35,858 bases of DNA, from positions 1 to 35,858 of the forward strand of contig CAUJJW010000075.1 of assembly GCA_963205105.1 (NCBI GenBank), given 5' to 3'. The stretch comes from Verrucomicrobiota bacterium. Lineage in GTDB: Bacteria > Verrucomicrobiota > Verrucomicrobiia > Limisphaerales > CAIMTB01. Below the pieces are notes generated by a model. The model did no database searches, was not told the DNA's origin, and saw nothing but the letters and a program-made list of their open reading frames with translations. The position numbers were made by a program, and so were the translations under genes. Numbering within the stretch: position 1 is the first letter of the stretch; every line of letters begins with the position of its first letter. Positions 1-8,070 of this stretch are shown piece after piece.

Positions 1-1238
1 TCCAAGCCCGAGTCGAGGAGCACCTCCAATGCCTTCTCGATGACATCGGGTCGTTCCGACCCTGATTCCAGCACCCGGATGAGCGCAGGCAGACCGCGTG
101 CGCCAAGGCGACCCAACGCCTCCACCGCGGTCGACCCTAAGCCCTCCACCGCCACAAAGCCGGCGACACGGTCAACGAACGCCGCGTCCACAGGCACCCG
201 GCTGGCAATGTTCCCCAAGGCCTCAAGCGCCTTCTCTCTCAATTCATTTTCCGTCGCCTCGGATTCCACAATCTCCCAGAGACGCGGCATCGCCTTCGTC
301 GCCGCGGGACCCGCCTCGCCCAGAGCGCGGACGAACATTTCCTGTCGGTGTTGGTCACCGTTCATCCGCGTCAGAAGGAATTCGACGAAACCTTCGGAGC
401 CTTCACCCATCGATCCAAGCGCCCGAACGGCAGCCGTCTGCACCTCGACCTCCGAATCCGCCAGCAACTTCAGCAGGCGGGGTCGCGCTGAGTCCGCTCG
501 TCGTCCCATGCGGCCCAGGGCTTCCGCCGCAACCCGACGGAAGCCGGCCTCCGGATCGGAGAGGGCCTCAATCCAGGTTTCCACCGGCCCCTGCCCCCAT
601 TGTGCCAAGGCTCTCGCGGCAAACATGCGAACCGAGTGGTCCGGATCCCGCATGGCCATGGCCAGACGCGGAATCACCGTGGGTCCGCGCGTTTGAATCT
701 CACCCAGCAGAAGGGCCGCGTTGCAGCGCCCCGCCGCGTTCCCGGTCTCCAGGCGCCGCAACAGATCAGGCACGGCTTCATCACGAATGATTTTGAAGCC
801 TTCCCTGCCGATTCGGTGCCACTCATCGTCCAGACGGGGCTGCCATCGAATCCAGGACTGTCGCCGCACCCAACCGACCATTTCCCGGCGCACGTTCGAG
901 TCCGAGGCCTCCAGCATCCGGCCCATGACCGGCATCCCGTTGGTCCCCATCTGCCGGAGGGCCTCCTTGGCAAACTCGAGTTCACTCCGGGCCTCCGCCA
1001 TCCGCCGGCGTTGCTCCTCGGGCGACTCCGCTGCGGCAGGTCCCATCGACGCCCTGGGACCCATCCCCAGGAGTCCCCCCGATGTCCGCAATGCGGACTG
1101 ATACCGGTCCAGACGCAGCAGCCATTCCGAGACCGTCCGTCCGTTCCAGCGCGGCTCTGCAGGAGTCTGCAGCACAGCCATGGCGACGATCACCGCGATC
1201 ACCGCCAGCCCCACTCCCAGTGTTCGTGTCCGCCGCAT
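1..1238 (-). CDS. HEAT-repeat protein, membrane-anchored (C-terminus beyond the left edge)
   Basis: Reading the minus strand from the ATG at 1238 gives an open frame to the window edge, about 412 codons, with no stop. Residues 7-23 form one hydrophobic helix (LGVGLAVIAVIVAMAVL), so the protein is probably anchored or secreted. Residues 31-41 carry the WNGRTVSEWL pattern that often precedes HEAT repeats in Verrucomicrobia and Planctomycetes. After about residue 80 the chain is a series of paired helices of roughly 35-45 residues with HEAT-type cores such as AAEALGRMG, AVRALGSMG and ALEALGNIA. HEAT arrays are usually protein-binding scaffolds and no catalytic motif is visible. It lies downstream of lpxD on the same strand with a 52-base gap, so co-transcription is possible. 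No good ribosome binding site precedes the ATG. The exact role is unknown. Confidence 0.85.
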   Translation of the reverse strand, partial: MRRTRTLGVGLAVIAVIVAMAVLQTPAEPRWNGRTVSEWLLRLDRYQSALRTSGGLLGMGPRASMGPAAAESPEEQRRRMAEARSELEFAKEALRQMGTNGMPVMGRMLEASDSNVRREMVGWVRRQSWIRWQPRLDDEWHRIGREGFKIIRDEAVPDLLRRLETGNAAGRCNAALLLGEIQTRGPTVIPRLAMAMRDPDHSVRMFAARALAQWGQGPVETWIEALSDPEAGFRRVAAEALGRMGRRADSARPRLLKLLADSEVEVQTAAVRALGSMGEGSEGFVEFLLTRMNGDQHRQEMFVRALGEAGPAATKAMPRLWEIVESEATENELREKALEALGNIASRVPVDAAFVDRVAGFVAVEGLGSTAVEALGRLGARGLPALIRVLESGSERPDVIEKALEVLLDSGL

Positions 1239-1290
1239 AGCGTGCGTTTCTGCGCTCGGCAGACCGGAAGTGACAACGCCTCCGATCCCT

Positions 1291-2328
1291 TCAGACCTGC
1301 TTGGACTCGCCCGCCTTGAGTCGTTCGACTTCGACCTCCAGGGCCCGCAGCCGATGAATCAGTTCGGGCAATTGTTGCACGGCAATCATCTGACGCTTGG
1401 CCTGCCGATCCGGAGCCGCCGGGATCCCGAGCACCCTCCCGCCGTCCGGGATGTCTCGCATGACTCCGGATTTGGCGCCAATGACCGCCTGGCGACCGAT
1501 GGTCAGGTGTCCCGCAATGCCGGACTGGGAGGCGACCACACTGTAATCGCCGACCCGCGTGCTTCCCGCGAAGCCAACCTGCCCCATCACCAGGCAATGG
1601 CGCCCGAGCACCACGTTGTGCGCCACGTGCACCAGGTTGTCGATCTTCGTGCCCTCGCCGATCACCGTCGCCCCGAGCGCTCCGCGATCAATGGCGGCGT
1701 TTGCCCCGATCTCGACATCGTCGTGCAGGATAACATGGCCGACTTGCAGCACCTTCCGATGTCGGCCTTGGTCCAGCACATAGCCGTAACCATCCGATCC
1801 GATGACGGCACCGGCGTGGATGATGACGCGCTGTCCGATCTGCGAACGCGGGTAAACGACAACGTTGGGATACAGGCAGGTGTCGTCGCCGATCCGGGTG
1901 TCGTGGCCCACCTGATTGCCGCCCATCAGGACAACGCGCGCACCGAGCTCCACCCGCGCACCAATGACGCAACCCGGTCCAACGTGGGCCGAGGGATGGA
2001 CTCGGGCGGTGGCATGGATGGTGGCGTCGGGATGAATGCCTGCGGCATGTTCGTCCGGCGGGAAGAAGATGGGCAGTGCCACCGCCACCGCGATCCGGGC
2101 GTTGACGACGCGGATGATGACCTTGGTGGTTGAGACAAACGGACCCGCCACAAGAATGGCGGACGCGCCGCTTTGTTCCGCGGCGGGGAAATAGGCTTCG
2201 TTGTCGGCAAACGTCAGATCCCCGGGTCCCGCCTGATCAGCGGGAGCCAAACCGGTGAGGGGGATGGATCCGTCACCAACGACTTCTCCGCGGACCTGCT
2301 TCGCAATCTGACTGGCGGTGATGGGCAT
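1291..2328 (-). CDS. lpxD: UDP-3-O-(3-hydroxyacyl)glucosamine N-acyltransferase LpxD
   Basis: LpxD adds the second (N-linked) hydroxyacyl chain from acyl-ACP to UDP-3-O-acylglucosamine, the third step of lipid A synthesis, in the cytosol. The 345-residue length is normal. Residues 1-95 match the N-terminal uridine-binding domain, with [17 protein letters not shown] (27-43) typical of the family. Residues 98-300 form a left-handed parallel beta-helix of hexapeptide repeats ([20 protein letters not shown] and following). NLVHVAHN (231-238) holds the catalytic histidine, H237, and GSDGYGY (177-183) is also characteristic. The last 30 residues are the usual C-terminal helix. Unlike many bacteria, lpxC, fabZ and lpxA are not adjacent. 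The ATG at 2328 is chosen because the domain begins at once after it. This gene shows the organism is a diderm able to make lipid A. Confidence 0.97.
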   Translation of the reverse strand: MPITASQIAKQVRGEVVGDGSIPLTGLAPADQAGPGDLTFADNEAYFPAAEQSGASAILVAGPFVSTTKVIIRVVNARIAVAVALPIFFPPDEHAAGIHPDATIHATARVHPSAHVGPGCVIGARVELGARVVLMGGNQVGHDTRIGDDTCLYPNVVVYPRSQIGQRVIIHAGAVIGSDGYGYVLDQGRHRKVLQVGHVILHDDVEIGANAAIDRGALGATVIGEGTKIDNLVHVAHNVVLGRHCLVMGQVGFAGSTRVGDYSVVASQSGIAGHLTIGRQAVIGAKSGVMRDIPDGGRVLGIPAAPDRQAKRQMIAVQQLPELIHRLRALEVEVERLKAGESKQV

Positions 2329-2662
2329 GGGAGAGACGGGGACAAGGCTTGTTCACTGGCCCGACACAGTGAACTCAGGGATGGATGGGAACCCGGCTGC
2401 GGCTTGTGGGCGAGCCGCCGTGAAAACCAGCTGCGAGACACGCGCTGACACGGCCGGAAAGTCTCATGGAGGTTGGCTCTCTTGGGAATGATATTCAGGG
2501 TCGACAACAGCTCCTGGACTCAGCCTCCGTGCGTTGCTTCGCCCACCCCTGATTCCCACGAATCCCAACTTCATTGCAACCTCGACAGCCTCCATCCGCG
2601 TCTGGAATCTCCAAAGCCGCCCTTGTGGCCGCACCCAACTGCATCCAACAGTAAGCACGCAG
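2329..2662. other. Divergent intergenic region between lpxD and the TPR-peptidase gene
   Basis: This 334-base stretch separates two genes read in opposite directions, so promoters for both should lie here. No convincing -35/-10 pair was found. It holds two inverted repeats close to lpxD: a perfect 8-bp one at 2351-2374 (listed separately) and a 6-bp stem with an 8-base loop at 2399-2418. Open frames crossing the region have no homology pattern and overlap in several frames. A TTG at 2534 would extend the downstream gene by 43 residues, but that extension has no export-signal character. Confidence 0.6.
2351..2374. promoter_or_regulatory. Perfect 8-bp inverted repeat upstream of lpxD
   Basis: GTTCACTG (2351-2358) and CAGTGAAC (2367-2374) are exact reverse complements separated by 8 bases. 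The repeat ends 22 bases before the lpxD start codon. It could be an operator or an RNA hairpin in the lpxD leader. No T-run follows on either strand, so it is not a classical terminator. The function is inferred from position only. Confidence 0.4.
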
Positions 2663-5305
2663 ATGGAAGCACCGCTCGCCCGGACGCCCCGGCGGCCCGC
2701 CCAAACCCGGCGGTACCGCGTCGCCTTTGCCTCTCTCACAGGGGTTTTCTTTGCCGTGCTCGGGATGTTCTCCCCGTTCCAACCGCGTGCTTCAGGCGCC
2801 GAACTGGAGACGGCTCGTGCCCAACTCGCCAAGGGCGAGTACGCCGCCGCCACGAAAATCCTCCAAACGGCACTGGAAGAACGCCCGCGGGGTGACGACT
2901 GGCACATCGCCCTCATCCAGGCCCTCATGGCCCAAGGGCTTTACCCCGAAGCTCAAACCGTTCTCACCAACGCCCTCGCCCGCTCCAACCGCGGCCTTCC
3001 CCTCTACTGGCTCGCCCGCGATGTCTTCCGGGCCAATGGCCGTCCCGATCGCGCCGCTGAAATCGTCGAGGAAATCCCCAAACTCGTTTCCCAGCGCCCT
3101 TGGTCCTTCCGTGACGCCGAAAACCTCATCCCCTTCGGCCGCGCCATGCTCACCCTCGGCGCCGATCCCAAGGAGGTGCTCGACAAGGTCTTCGCCACCG
3201 CCAAACGCGCCTCGCCTGAGTTGCTCGAGCTCTACCTCGCCTCCGGTGAGCTTGCCCTGGAGAAGAACGACTTTGCCTTGGCGGCAAAACACTTCGACGA
3301 GGGCCTGAAGCATCACCCCAAAAACCCGGATCTGCTCCAGGGCCGCGCCCGTGCCTTCGCCGGCAGCGACCGCGAGGAAGCCGCCAAGATGCTCCAGGCG
3401 GCGCTCGCCGAGAACCCCCGCCACGCACCCACCCTGCTCCTGCTCGCCGATCACCGGATCGACTCCGAGGATTACCCGGGCGCCCTGGAAGTGCTGAAGG
3501 AGATCCGAAAAACCAACCCCTGGAATCCGGACGCTTGGTCTTATTCGGCGGTCATCGCCCACCTGCAAAACGATCCGCCCGGCGAACAGGAAGCCCGGAC
3601 CGCCGCGCTCCGTTATTGGACCAACAACCCCAACGTCCCCCATCTCATCGGCCGCAAGTTGTCCCAGAAATATCGATTCACCGAAGGCGCCGAGCTTCAA
3701 CGCGAAGCCTTGAGACAGGACCCAGGCTTCATCCCCGCCAAGGCCCAGCTCGCCACCGATCTCCTGCGACTCGGCGAAAATGACGAAGGCTGGTCTCTAG
3801 CCCAGGAAGTCCACGAAGCCGACGCCTACGACATCGCCGCCTACAATCTGGTTACCTTGAAGGACACCATGGCGTCCTTCGTCACGCTCACCAACGAGCA
3901 CTTCATCCTGCGCATGAGCACCAACGAGGCGGCCATTTATGGCTCGCGGGTGCTCCAATTGCTCGAACGCGCGCGCGCCACGCTGGTTCCCAAGTACGGC
4001 CTCGAACTCACCACCCCCACCACCGTCGAGATCTTCCCGGAGCAAAAGGATTTCGGGGTCCGCACCTTCGGCATGCCGGACAACCCGGGCTACCTCGGCG
4101 TCTGTTTCGGCAAGGTCATCACCGCCAACAGTCCCGCCTCCAGCCGCGGCAACCCGGTCAACTGGGAGGCGGTCCTGTGGCACGAGTACTGTCACGTGGT
4201 CACCCTTCAGCTCACCGCCAATAAAATGCCCCGCTGGCTCAGCGAGGGCATCTCGGTCTACGAGGAACGGGAAGCCGATCCCGCCTGGGGCGAACAGCTG
4301 ATCCCCAAATACCGCGAGATGATCCTCGACGGCGAATTGACCCCGGTCGGCCGCTTGAGCGCCGCGTTCCTCATTCCCAAGACCCCTCAGCACCTTCAGT
4401 TCGCCTATTACCAGTCGTCCCTGGTGATCGAATTCCTCATCCAACGTCACGGGATCGAGTCCATCCGCAAGATCCTCGCCGACCTGAAGGCCGGCACCTT
4501 CATCAACGATGCTATCGAACGCCATACCGTGGCCATGGATGTGCTGGAAAAGGACTTCGCCACCTTCGCCAAGGCCAAGGCGGAATCGCTCGGACCCGGA
4601 CTCGACTGGGAAAAGCCGGCTCCCGCAGGTGTGCCCGCCGCTCTCGGTGACCTCGCCCGCCGCATCACCGCACCGTCCACCAACACCGCCAAAACCAATT
4701 ACTGGCTGCTGCTCCAGTCCGCCGGCCGCGAAGTCGAGGCCAAGAACTGGGCCGGCGCCAAAGTCCCGCTGCAGCAGTTGGTCACCCTGCATCCCACCGA
4801 CACCGGCCCGTCCAGCGCCTACGCCATGCTCGCCCGGGCCCATCGCGAACTGGGCGAAGCCGCCGAGGAACGCGTCATCCTCTCCCGCTGGGCCGCCATC
4901 GATGCCGAAGCCCTGGAAGCCTACCTCCGGCTCATGGACATTGCCGCCGACGCCTCGGATTGGCCCGAGGTCCGCCGCAACGCCGAGCGTTACCTGGCCG
5001 TGAATCCCCTGGTTGCCGCCCCGTACCGACGCCTCGCCGAGGCGAGCGAGTCCGCGCAGGATTTCCCCACCGCCATCGCGAGTTACCGGACCCTGCTGCG
5101 ACTCGACCCGCCGAATCCGCCCGAAATTCATTATCCTTTGGCGAAGTTGCTGCATGCGTCCGGCGATCCGGGCGCCCGCCGCCACGTGCTCCAGGCGCTC
5201 GAAGACGCCCCGCGCCACCGGGCGGCCCTCCAGTTGCTCCTCCAAATGGGCGAACCACCCCCCGCGCCACGCGAGTCCATGCCGCCGGGTTTGAGTAGGC
5301 CCTGA
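2663..5305 (+). CDS. Secreted TPR protein with HExxH gluzincin-type (peptidase MA-like) domain
   Basis: The protein has 880 residues from the ATG at 2663. Residues about 19-46 form a signal peptide (basic start, then FASLTGVFFAVLGMF, ending near ASGA). Residues 47-400 are tetratricopeptide repeats, with recurring units such as LAKGEYAAATKIL and LASGELALEKNDFALAAKHF. The middle carries a zinc-protease motif, HEYCH (507-511), followed by WLSEG (525-529), where E528 fits the third zinc ligand. This matches the peptidase MA-like pattern of gluzincins. More TPR-like helices follow to the C-terminus. A likely role is periplasmic or cell-surface proteolysis or protein handling, but the substrate is unknown. 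The ATG at 2663 is preferred over the upstream TTG at 2534 because it places the signal peptide near the N-terminus. It is divergent from lpxD and has no obvious operon partner. Confidence 0.85.
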   Translation: MEAPLARTPRRPAQTRRYRVAFASLTGVFFAVLGMFSPFQPRASGAELETARAQLAKGEYAAATKILQTALEERPRGDDWHIALIQALMAQGLYPEAQTVLTNALARSNRGLPLYWLARDVFRANGRPDRAAEIVEEIPKLVSQRPWSFRDAENLIPFGRAMLTLGADPKEVLDKVFATAKRASPELLELYLASGELALEKNDFALAAKHFDEGLKHHPKNPDLLQGRARAFAGSDREEAAKMLQAALAENPRHAPTLLLLADHRIDSEDYPGALEVLKEIRKTNPWNPDAWSYSAVIAHLQNDPPGEQEARTAALRYWTNNPNVPHLIGRKLSQKYRFTEGAELQREALRQDPGFIPAKAQLATDLLRLGENDEGWSLAQEVHEADAYDIAAYNLVTLKDTMASFVTLTNEHFILRMSTNEAAIYGSRVLQLLERARATLVPKYGLELTTPTTVEIFPEQKDFGVRTFGMPDNPGYLGVCFGKVITANSPASSRGNPVNWEAVLWHEYCHVVTLQLTANKMPRWLSEGISVYEEREADPAWGEQLIPKYREMILDGELTPVGRLSAAFLIPKTPQHLQFAYYQSSLVIEFLIQRHGIESIRKILADLKAGTFINDAIERHTVAMDVLEKDFATFAKAKAESLGPGLDWEKPAPAGVPAALGDLARRITAPSTNTAKTNYWLLLQSAGREVEAKNWAGAKVPLQQLVTLHPTDTGPSSAYAMLARAHRELGEAAEERVILSRWAAIDAEALEAYLRLMDIAADASDWPEVRRNAERYLAVNPLVAAPYRRLAEASESAQDFPTAIASYRTLLRLDPPNPPEIHYPLAKLLHASGDPGARRHVLQALEDAPRHRAALQLLLQMGEPPPAPRESMPPGLSRP

Positions 5306-5461
5306 AGCGCCGCCCATGACCATCGCTCCCGGTCATCCCTCCGGTCCACCCTCCGCAAGCGACGGAGACACTTGCCTTCCCCTTCATGGTCCGTCCCAGC
5401 CGCCAGGAAGCGCGCAGGCCAACCATCCGCTCACCCCTCCGAACCTCGTGGCGCAGAACCT

Positions 5462-5890
5462 CCCTCTCCCGCCGGGAGAGGGCCGGGGTGAGGGCCGCTC
5501 GCTACCCACCTCGCTCCACGGTTCATGGGCCCAATACGTATCCAGATTCTGGAAAACGTTCCTCTCCATGAACCGGTCGTCCGTAGCGGCGGGCGTCCCG
5601 CCTGCCGTAGCGGGGGGCGTCTCGCCCCCCGGAATCCCCGGTTCATGGCCCGTGAGCATGGCGCCCGCGCCAACGCCGCTTCCCATGCCCCTCCCCATGC
5701 GAGCCATCGCGAGGGTTGAACCGGGCTCCCTCACCCCAGCCCTCTCCCGGAGGGAGAGGGTGTCGCGTCCTGCCCCCGGGGACATGCCTGTGCTCCGTTC
5801 TTCCGAGCCGTCTCAACTCGCACCAGCCAACGCCCGACTCAACTCTCCGAAACCCGCGGTGCATCGTCTCCTTCTCCCTCCGGGAGAAGG
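5462..5890. repeat. Three REP-like palindromes, one inverted relative to the others
   Basis: Three hairpins share the core CCCTCTCCC / GGGAGAGGG with a 3-base loop: 5462-5482 (loop GCC), 5740-5760 (loop GGA) and 5870-5890 (CCTTCTCCC / GGGAGAAGG, loop TCC). Copies one and three are followed by GCCGGGGTGAGGGCCG-like and GCCGGGATGAGGGCCG-like tails. Copy two has that tail on the other side and is therefore inverted. Copies one and three also share a downstream stretch (CTCG-CCACGGTTCATGG). Such elements are usually multicopy intergenic REP sequences, sometimes mobilised by RAYT transposases. No RAYT gene lies in the window. Confidence 0.75.
5581..5632. repeat. Tandem pair of GC-rich CCGTAGCGG hairpin units
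   Basis: CCGTAGCGG occurs at 5581 and again at about 5605. Each is followed by a G-rich then C-rich arm (CGGGCGTCCCGCC, then GGGGGCGTCTCGCCCCCC) that can fold on itself. The pair is probably a dispersed intergenic repeat. Copy number elsewhere in the genome cannot be judged from here. Confidence 0.5.
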
Positions 5891-5971
5891 CCGGGATGAG
5901 GGCCGCCCGCTCCATTCCTCGCGCCACGGTTCATGGTCCGTGAGCTGTTCAGGCTGGAACTGGGGGCTCCC

Positions 5972-6883
5972 ATGAATCCGCCACCTCCCCACGTCGCCGA
6001 GTGGCGTCAAAACCCAAGGCTTCGGTTCCTCATCCCGCACCGACTGCTCACGGTTCTGCTCCTCTTCACCACCGTCGCCGTCTTCGCCCAGCGCCGATGG
6101 CGGGGTGGTTGGGGCGAAAGCACCGTCCACGAAGGCGCCCGCACCGCCCGCGAAATCGAATCGCACAGCACCGGCACCCCCACCTGGACCAACACCGCCG
6201 GCTTCGAACACGACGTCTTCACCTTCACCCGCGTCCGCTACGAGCATAACGGCAAATACGGCCGCGGCGGCTGGACCACCGACGTCCCCGACAGCGATCT
6301 GAATCTCTCGTATCGCCTTCAGCAGATGACCTCGATCCGGGTCGATCCCAACGGACGACTCTTGCAGCTCTCCGATCCCGAGCTGCCCCATTATCCATTC
6401 CTCTACATCGTCGAACCCGGCGCCCTCAGCCTGGACGATCACGAAACCACCCTGCTCCGCCAATACCTGCTCAACGGCGGGTTTCTCATGTTCGACGATT
6501 TCTGGGGCGATCGGGAATGGAGCAATGTCGAACAGGTCATGAGCAAGGTCCTGCCGGACCGTGCCTTCCAGGAACTCGGCCTGGACCACGACTTGTACAA
6601 ACGCCCGTTCGTCATCCGTGCCAAAGGTCAGGTCCCCAACATGCGCCTCGGCATTGACAGCCAGTTCCATGGCGTCACGGCCGAACGTCCCGACGCCGAA
6701 GAGGTGCACCACCGAGCGATCGTCGATGACAACGGCCGGATCATGGTCCTCGCCACGCACAACACCGACAACGGTGACGGTTGGGAACGCGAGGGTGAAA
6801 ACGACTACTATTTCCACAATTTCTCCGAGAAAATCTCCTACCCTCTCGGCATCAACATCATCTTTTACGTCATGACCCACTGA
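5972..6883 (+). CDS. DUF4159 family protein, first gene of the MoxR/VWA operon
   Basis: The product has 303 residues from the ATG at 5972. Residues 22-40 are a signal peptide or membrane helix (PHRLLTVLLLFTTVAVFAQ). The rest matches the DUF4159 pattern: FTFTRVRYEHN with a Tyr/Arg-rich start, DSDLNLSYRLQQMTS, YPFLYIVEPG, and LLNGGFLMFDDFWG (166-179), then a closing YPLGINIIFYVMTH. The function of DUF4159 is not established. The layout recalls glutamine-amidotransferase-like folds, but I see no catalytic cysteine. The stop codon overlaps the MoxR start by one base (TGATG), pointing to translational coupling. An in-frame GTG/ATG-type start at 5933 would add 13 residues and is less likely because it reads into repeat sequence. 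The protein probably acts outside the cytoplasm with the membrane VWA proteins encoded downstream. Confidence 0.85.
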   Translation: MNPPPPHVAEWRQNPRLRFLIPHRLLTVLLLFTTVAVFAQRRWRGGWGESTVHEGARTAREIESHSTGTPTWTNTAGFEHDVFTFTRVRYEHNGKYGRGGWTTDVPDSDLNLSYRLQQMTSIRVDPNGRLLQLSDPELPHYPFLYIVEPGALSLDDHETTLLRQYLLNGGFLMFDDFWGDREWSNVEQVMSKVLPDRAFQELGLDHDLYKRPFVIRAKGQVPNMRLGIDSQFHGVTAERPDAEEVHHRAIVDDNGRIMVLATHNTDNGDGWEREGENDYYFHNFSEKISYPLGINIIFYVMTH

Positions 6884-8070
6884 TGAGCTTCTCCACTCCT
6901 CCCCCACTCGACCCGTCGGCGTCCTCACCCACGCCCATGCCGGCGCTCACCCCGACGCCCATCCCCCTTCCCGATCCCGAACCCGCCGCAGCCCCGCCTC
7001 CGATTCTTCCGGTCTCACGCCCCACGCCCGCCGCACCGTCACCCGCACCTGCGCCCCAGCCCAAAGCGGAGAACCCCGCCGATGTCGAACGGAAGACGGT
7101 CGAGCGACTGGTGAAGGGCCGCTCCCAGATCGAGGCCGAACTCGGCAAAGCCATCGTCGGCCAGCGCGAGGTCATCGAACAGATCCTCATCGCCCTGGTC
7201 GCCGGCGGTCATTGCCTCATCACCGGCGCCCCCGGTCTCGCCAAGACCCTGCTCGTCAAATCCATCGCCCAGGTCTTCGACCTGCGCTTCCAACGCATCC
7301 AGTTCACCCCGGATCTCATGCCCGCCGACATCACCGGCACCGAGATCCTCCAGGACAGCGGCTCCGAACGCCGCATGGTGTTCGTCCCGGGCCCCATTTT
7401 CGCGAACATCATTCTCGCCGACGAAATCAACCGGACCCCGCCCAAGACCCAGGCCGCCCTGCTCGAATCAATGCAGGAACATCAGGTCACCGCCGCCGGT
7501 GTCCGCCACGTCCTGGCCCCACCCTTCTTCGTTCTCGCCACCCAGAACCCCATCGAAATGGAGGGCACGTATCCCCTGCCCGAAGCCCAGCTCGACCGGT
7601 TCATGTTCAATGTCATGATGGATTACCTGCCCGAAGCTGACGAAGTGCAGGTCATCCGTCGCACCACCGGCGGCGCTCCCCAGCCCATCACCTCCCTGTT
7701 CAATGGCGAGGATGTGCTGCGCTTCCATCAACTGGTCCGCAGCGTCCCCGTCGCCGAGGAACTCATTCGCTACGCCGTTCAGCTCGCCTCCACTTCCCGT
7801 CCCCGCCAGACGGCTTCCCCATCCTTCATCCAGGATTGGGTCAGCTGGGGCGCCGGCACTCGAGCCGCTCAATTCCTCATCCTTGGCGCCAAAGCCCGCG
7901 CCCTGCTCGCCGGTCGCGCCCACGTCACCGTCGAAGACATCCGCACCCTGGCTCTGCCCGTCCTCCGACACCGGATCCTGCTCAACTACCGCGCCGAAGC
8001 CGAAGGCGTGCGCATCGAGAACGTGGTCACCCGCATTCTTGAAACCGTGAAAGCCCCCGTGCCCGCATGA
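6883..8070 (+). CDS. MoxR-family AAA+ ATPase with proline-rich N-terminal extension
   Basis: MoxR ATPases are chaperone-like AAA+ proteins that usually act on VWA-domain partners encoded next to them. In this 395-residue protein, Walker A is GAPGLAKT (115-122), Walker B is IILADEIN (176-183), and TQNPIEMEGTYPLPEAQLDR contains the sensor-1 Asn and the family signature. The C-terminal lid (about 265-390) carries RAHVTVEDI. The first 65 residues are an unusual Pro/Ala/Thr/Ser-rich segment with no predicted fold. Most MoxR proteins begin close to the helix found here at about residue 68 and are some 320-340 residues long. The start at 6883 overlaps the previous stop by one base, which supports it, although an internal start cannot be excluded. 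The DUF58 gene overlaps its end by four bases. Confidence 0.95.
   Translation: MSFSTPPPLDPSASSPTPMPALTPTPIPLPDPEPAAAPPPILPVSRPTPAAPSPAPAPQPKAENPADVERKTVERLVKGRSQIEAELGKAIVGQREVIEQILIALVAGGHCLITGAPGLAKTLLVKSIAQVFDLRFQRIQFTPDLMPADITGTEILQDSGSERRMVFVPGPIFANIILADEINRTPPKTQAALLESMQEHQVTAAGVRHVLAPPFFVLATQNPIEMEGTYPLPEAQLDRFMFNVMMDYLPEADEVQVIRRTTGGAPQPITSLFNGEDVLRFHQLVRSVPVAEELIRYAVQLASTSRPRQTASPSFIQDWVSWGAGTRAAQFLILGAKARALLAGRAHVTVEDIRTLALPVLRHRILLNYRAEAEGVRIENVVTRILETVKAPVPA

Larger units (their letters stand above)
5306..5971. other. Non-coding block rich in short palindromic repeats
   Basis: This 666-base region carries no gene I can support. Open frames exist in all six frames, but their translations are Pro/Arg/Ser/Gly-rich and follow the repeats. 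It contains three REP-like palindromes and a tandem GC-rich pair, both listed separately. The phrase TTCATGG followed by CCCGTG or TCCGTG recurs several times (for example near 5643 and 5931). The promoter of the large downstream operon must lie here or at its 3' end, but none was recognised. Confidence 0.6.

Noticed and set aside
3797..5323. A 508-codon minus-strand open frame
   Set aside because: It is antisense to the TPR-peptidase gene, which has HEYCH, TPR units and a signal peptide.
5316..5975. A 219-codon open frame in the repeat block
   Set aside because: Its sequence simply translates the REP-like palindromes, overlaps frames on both strands and has no start signal or domain.
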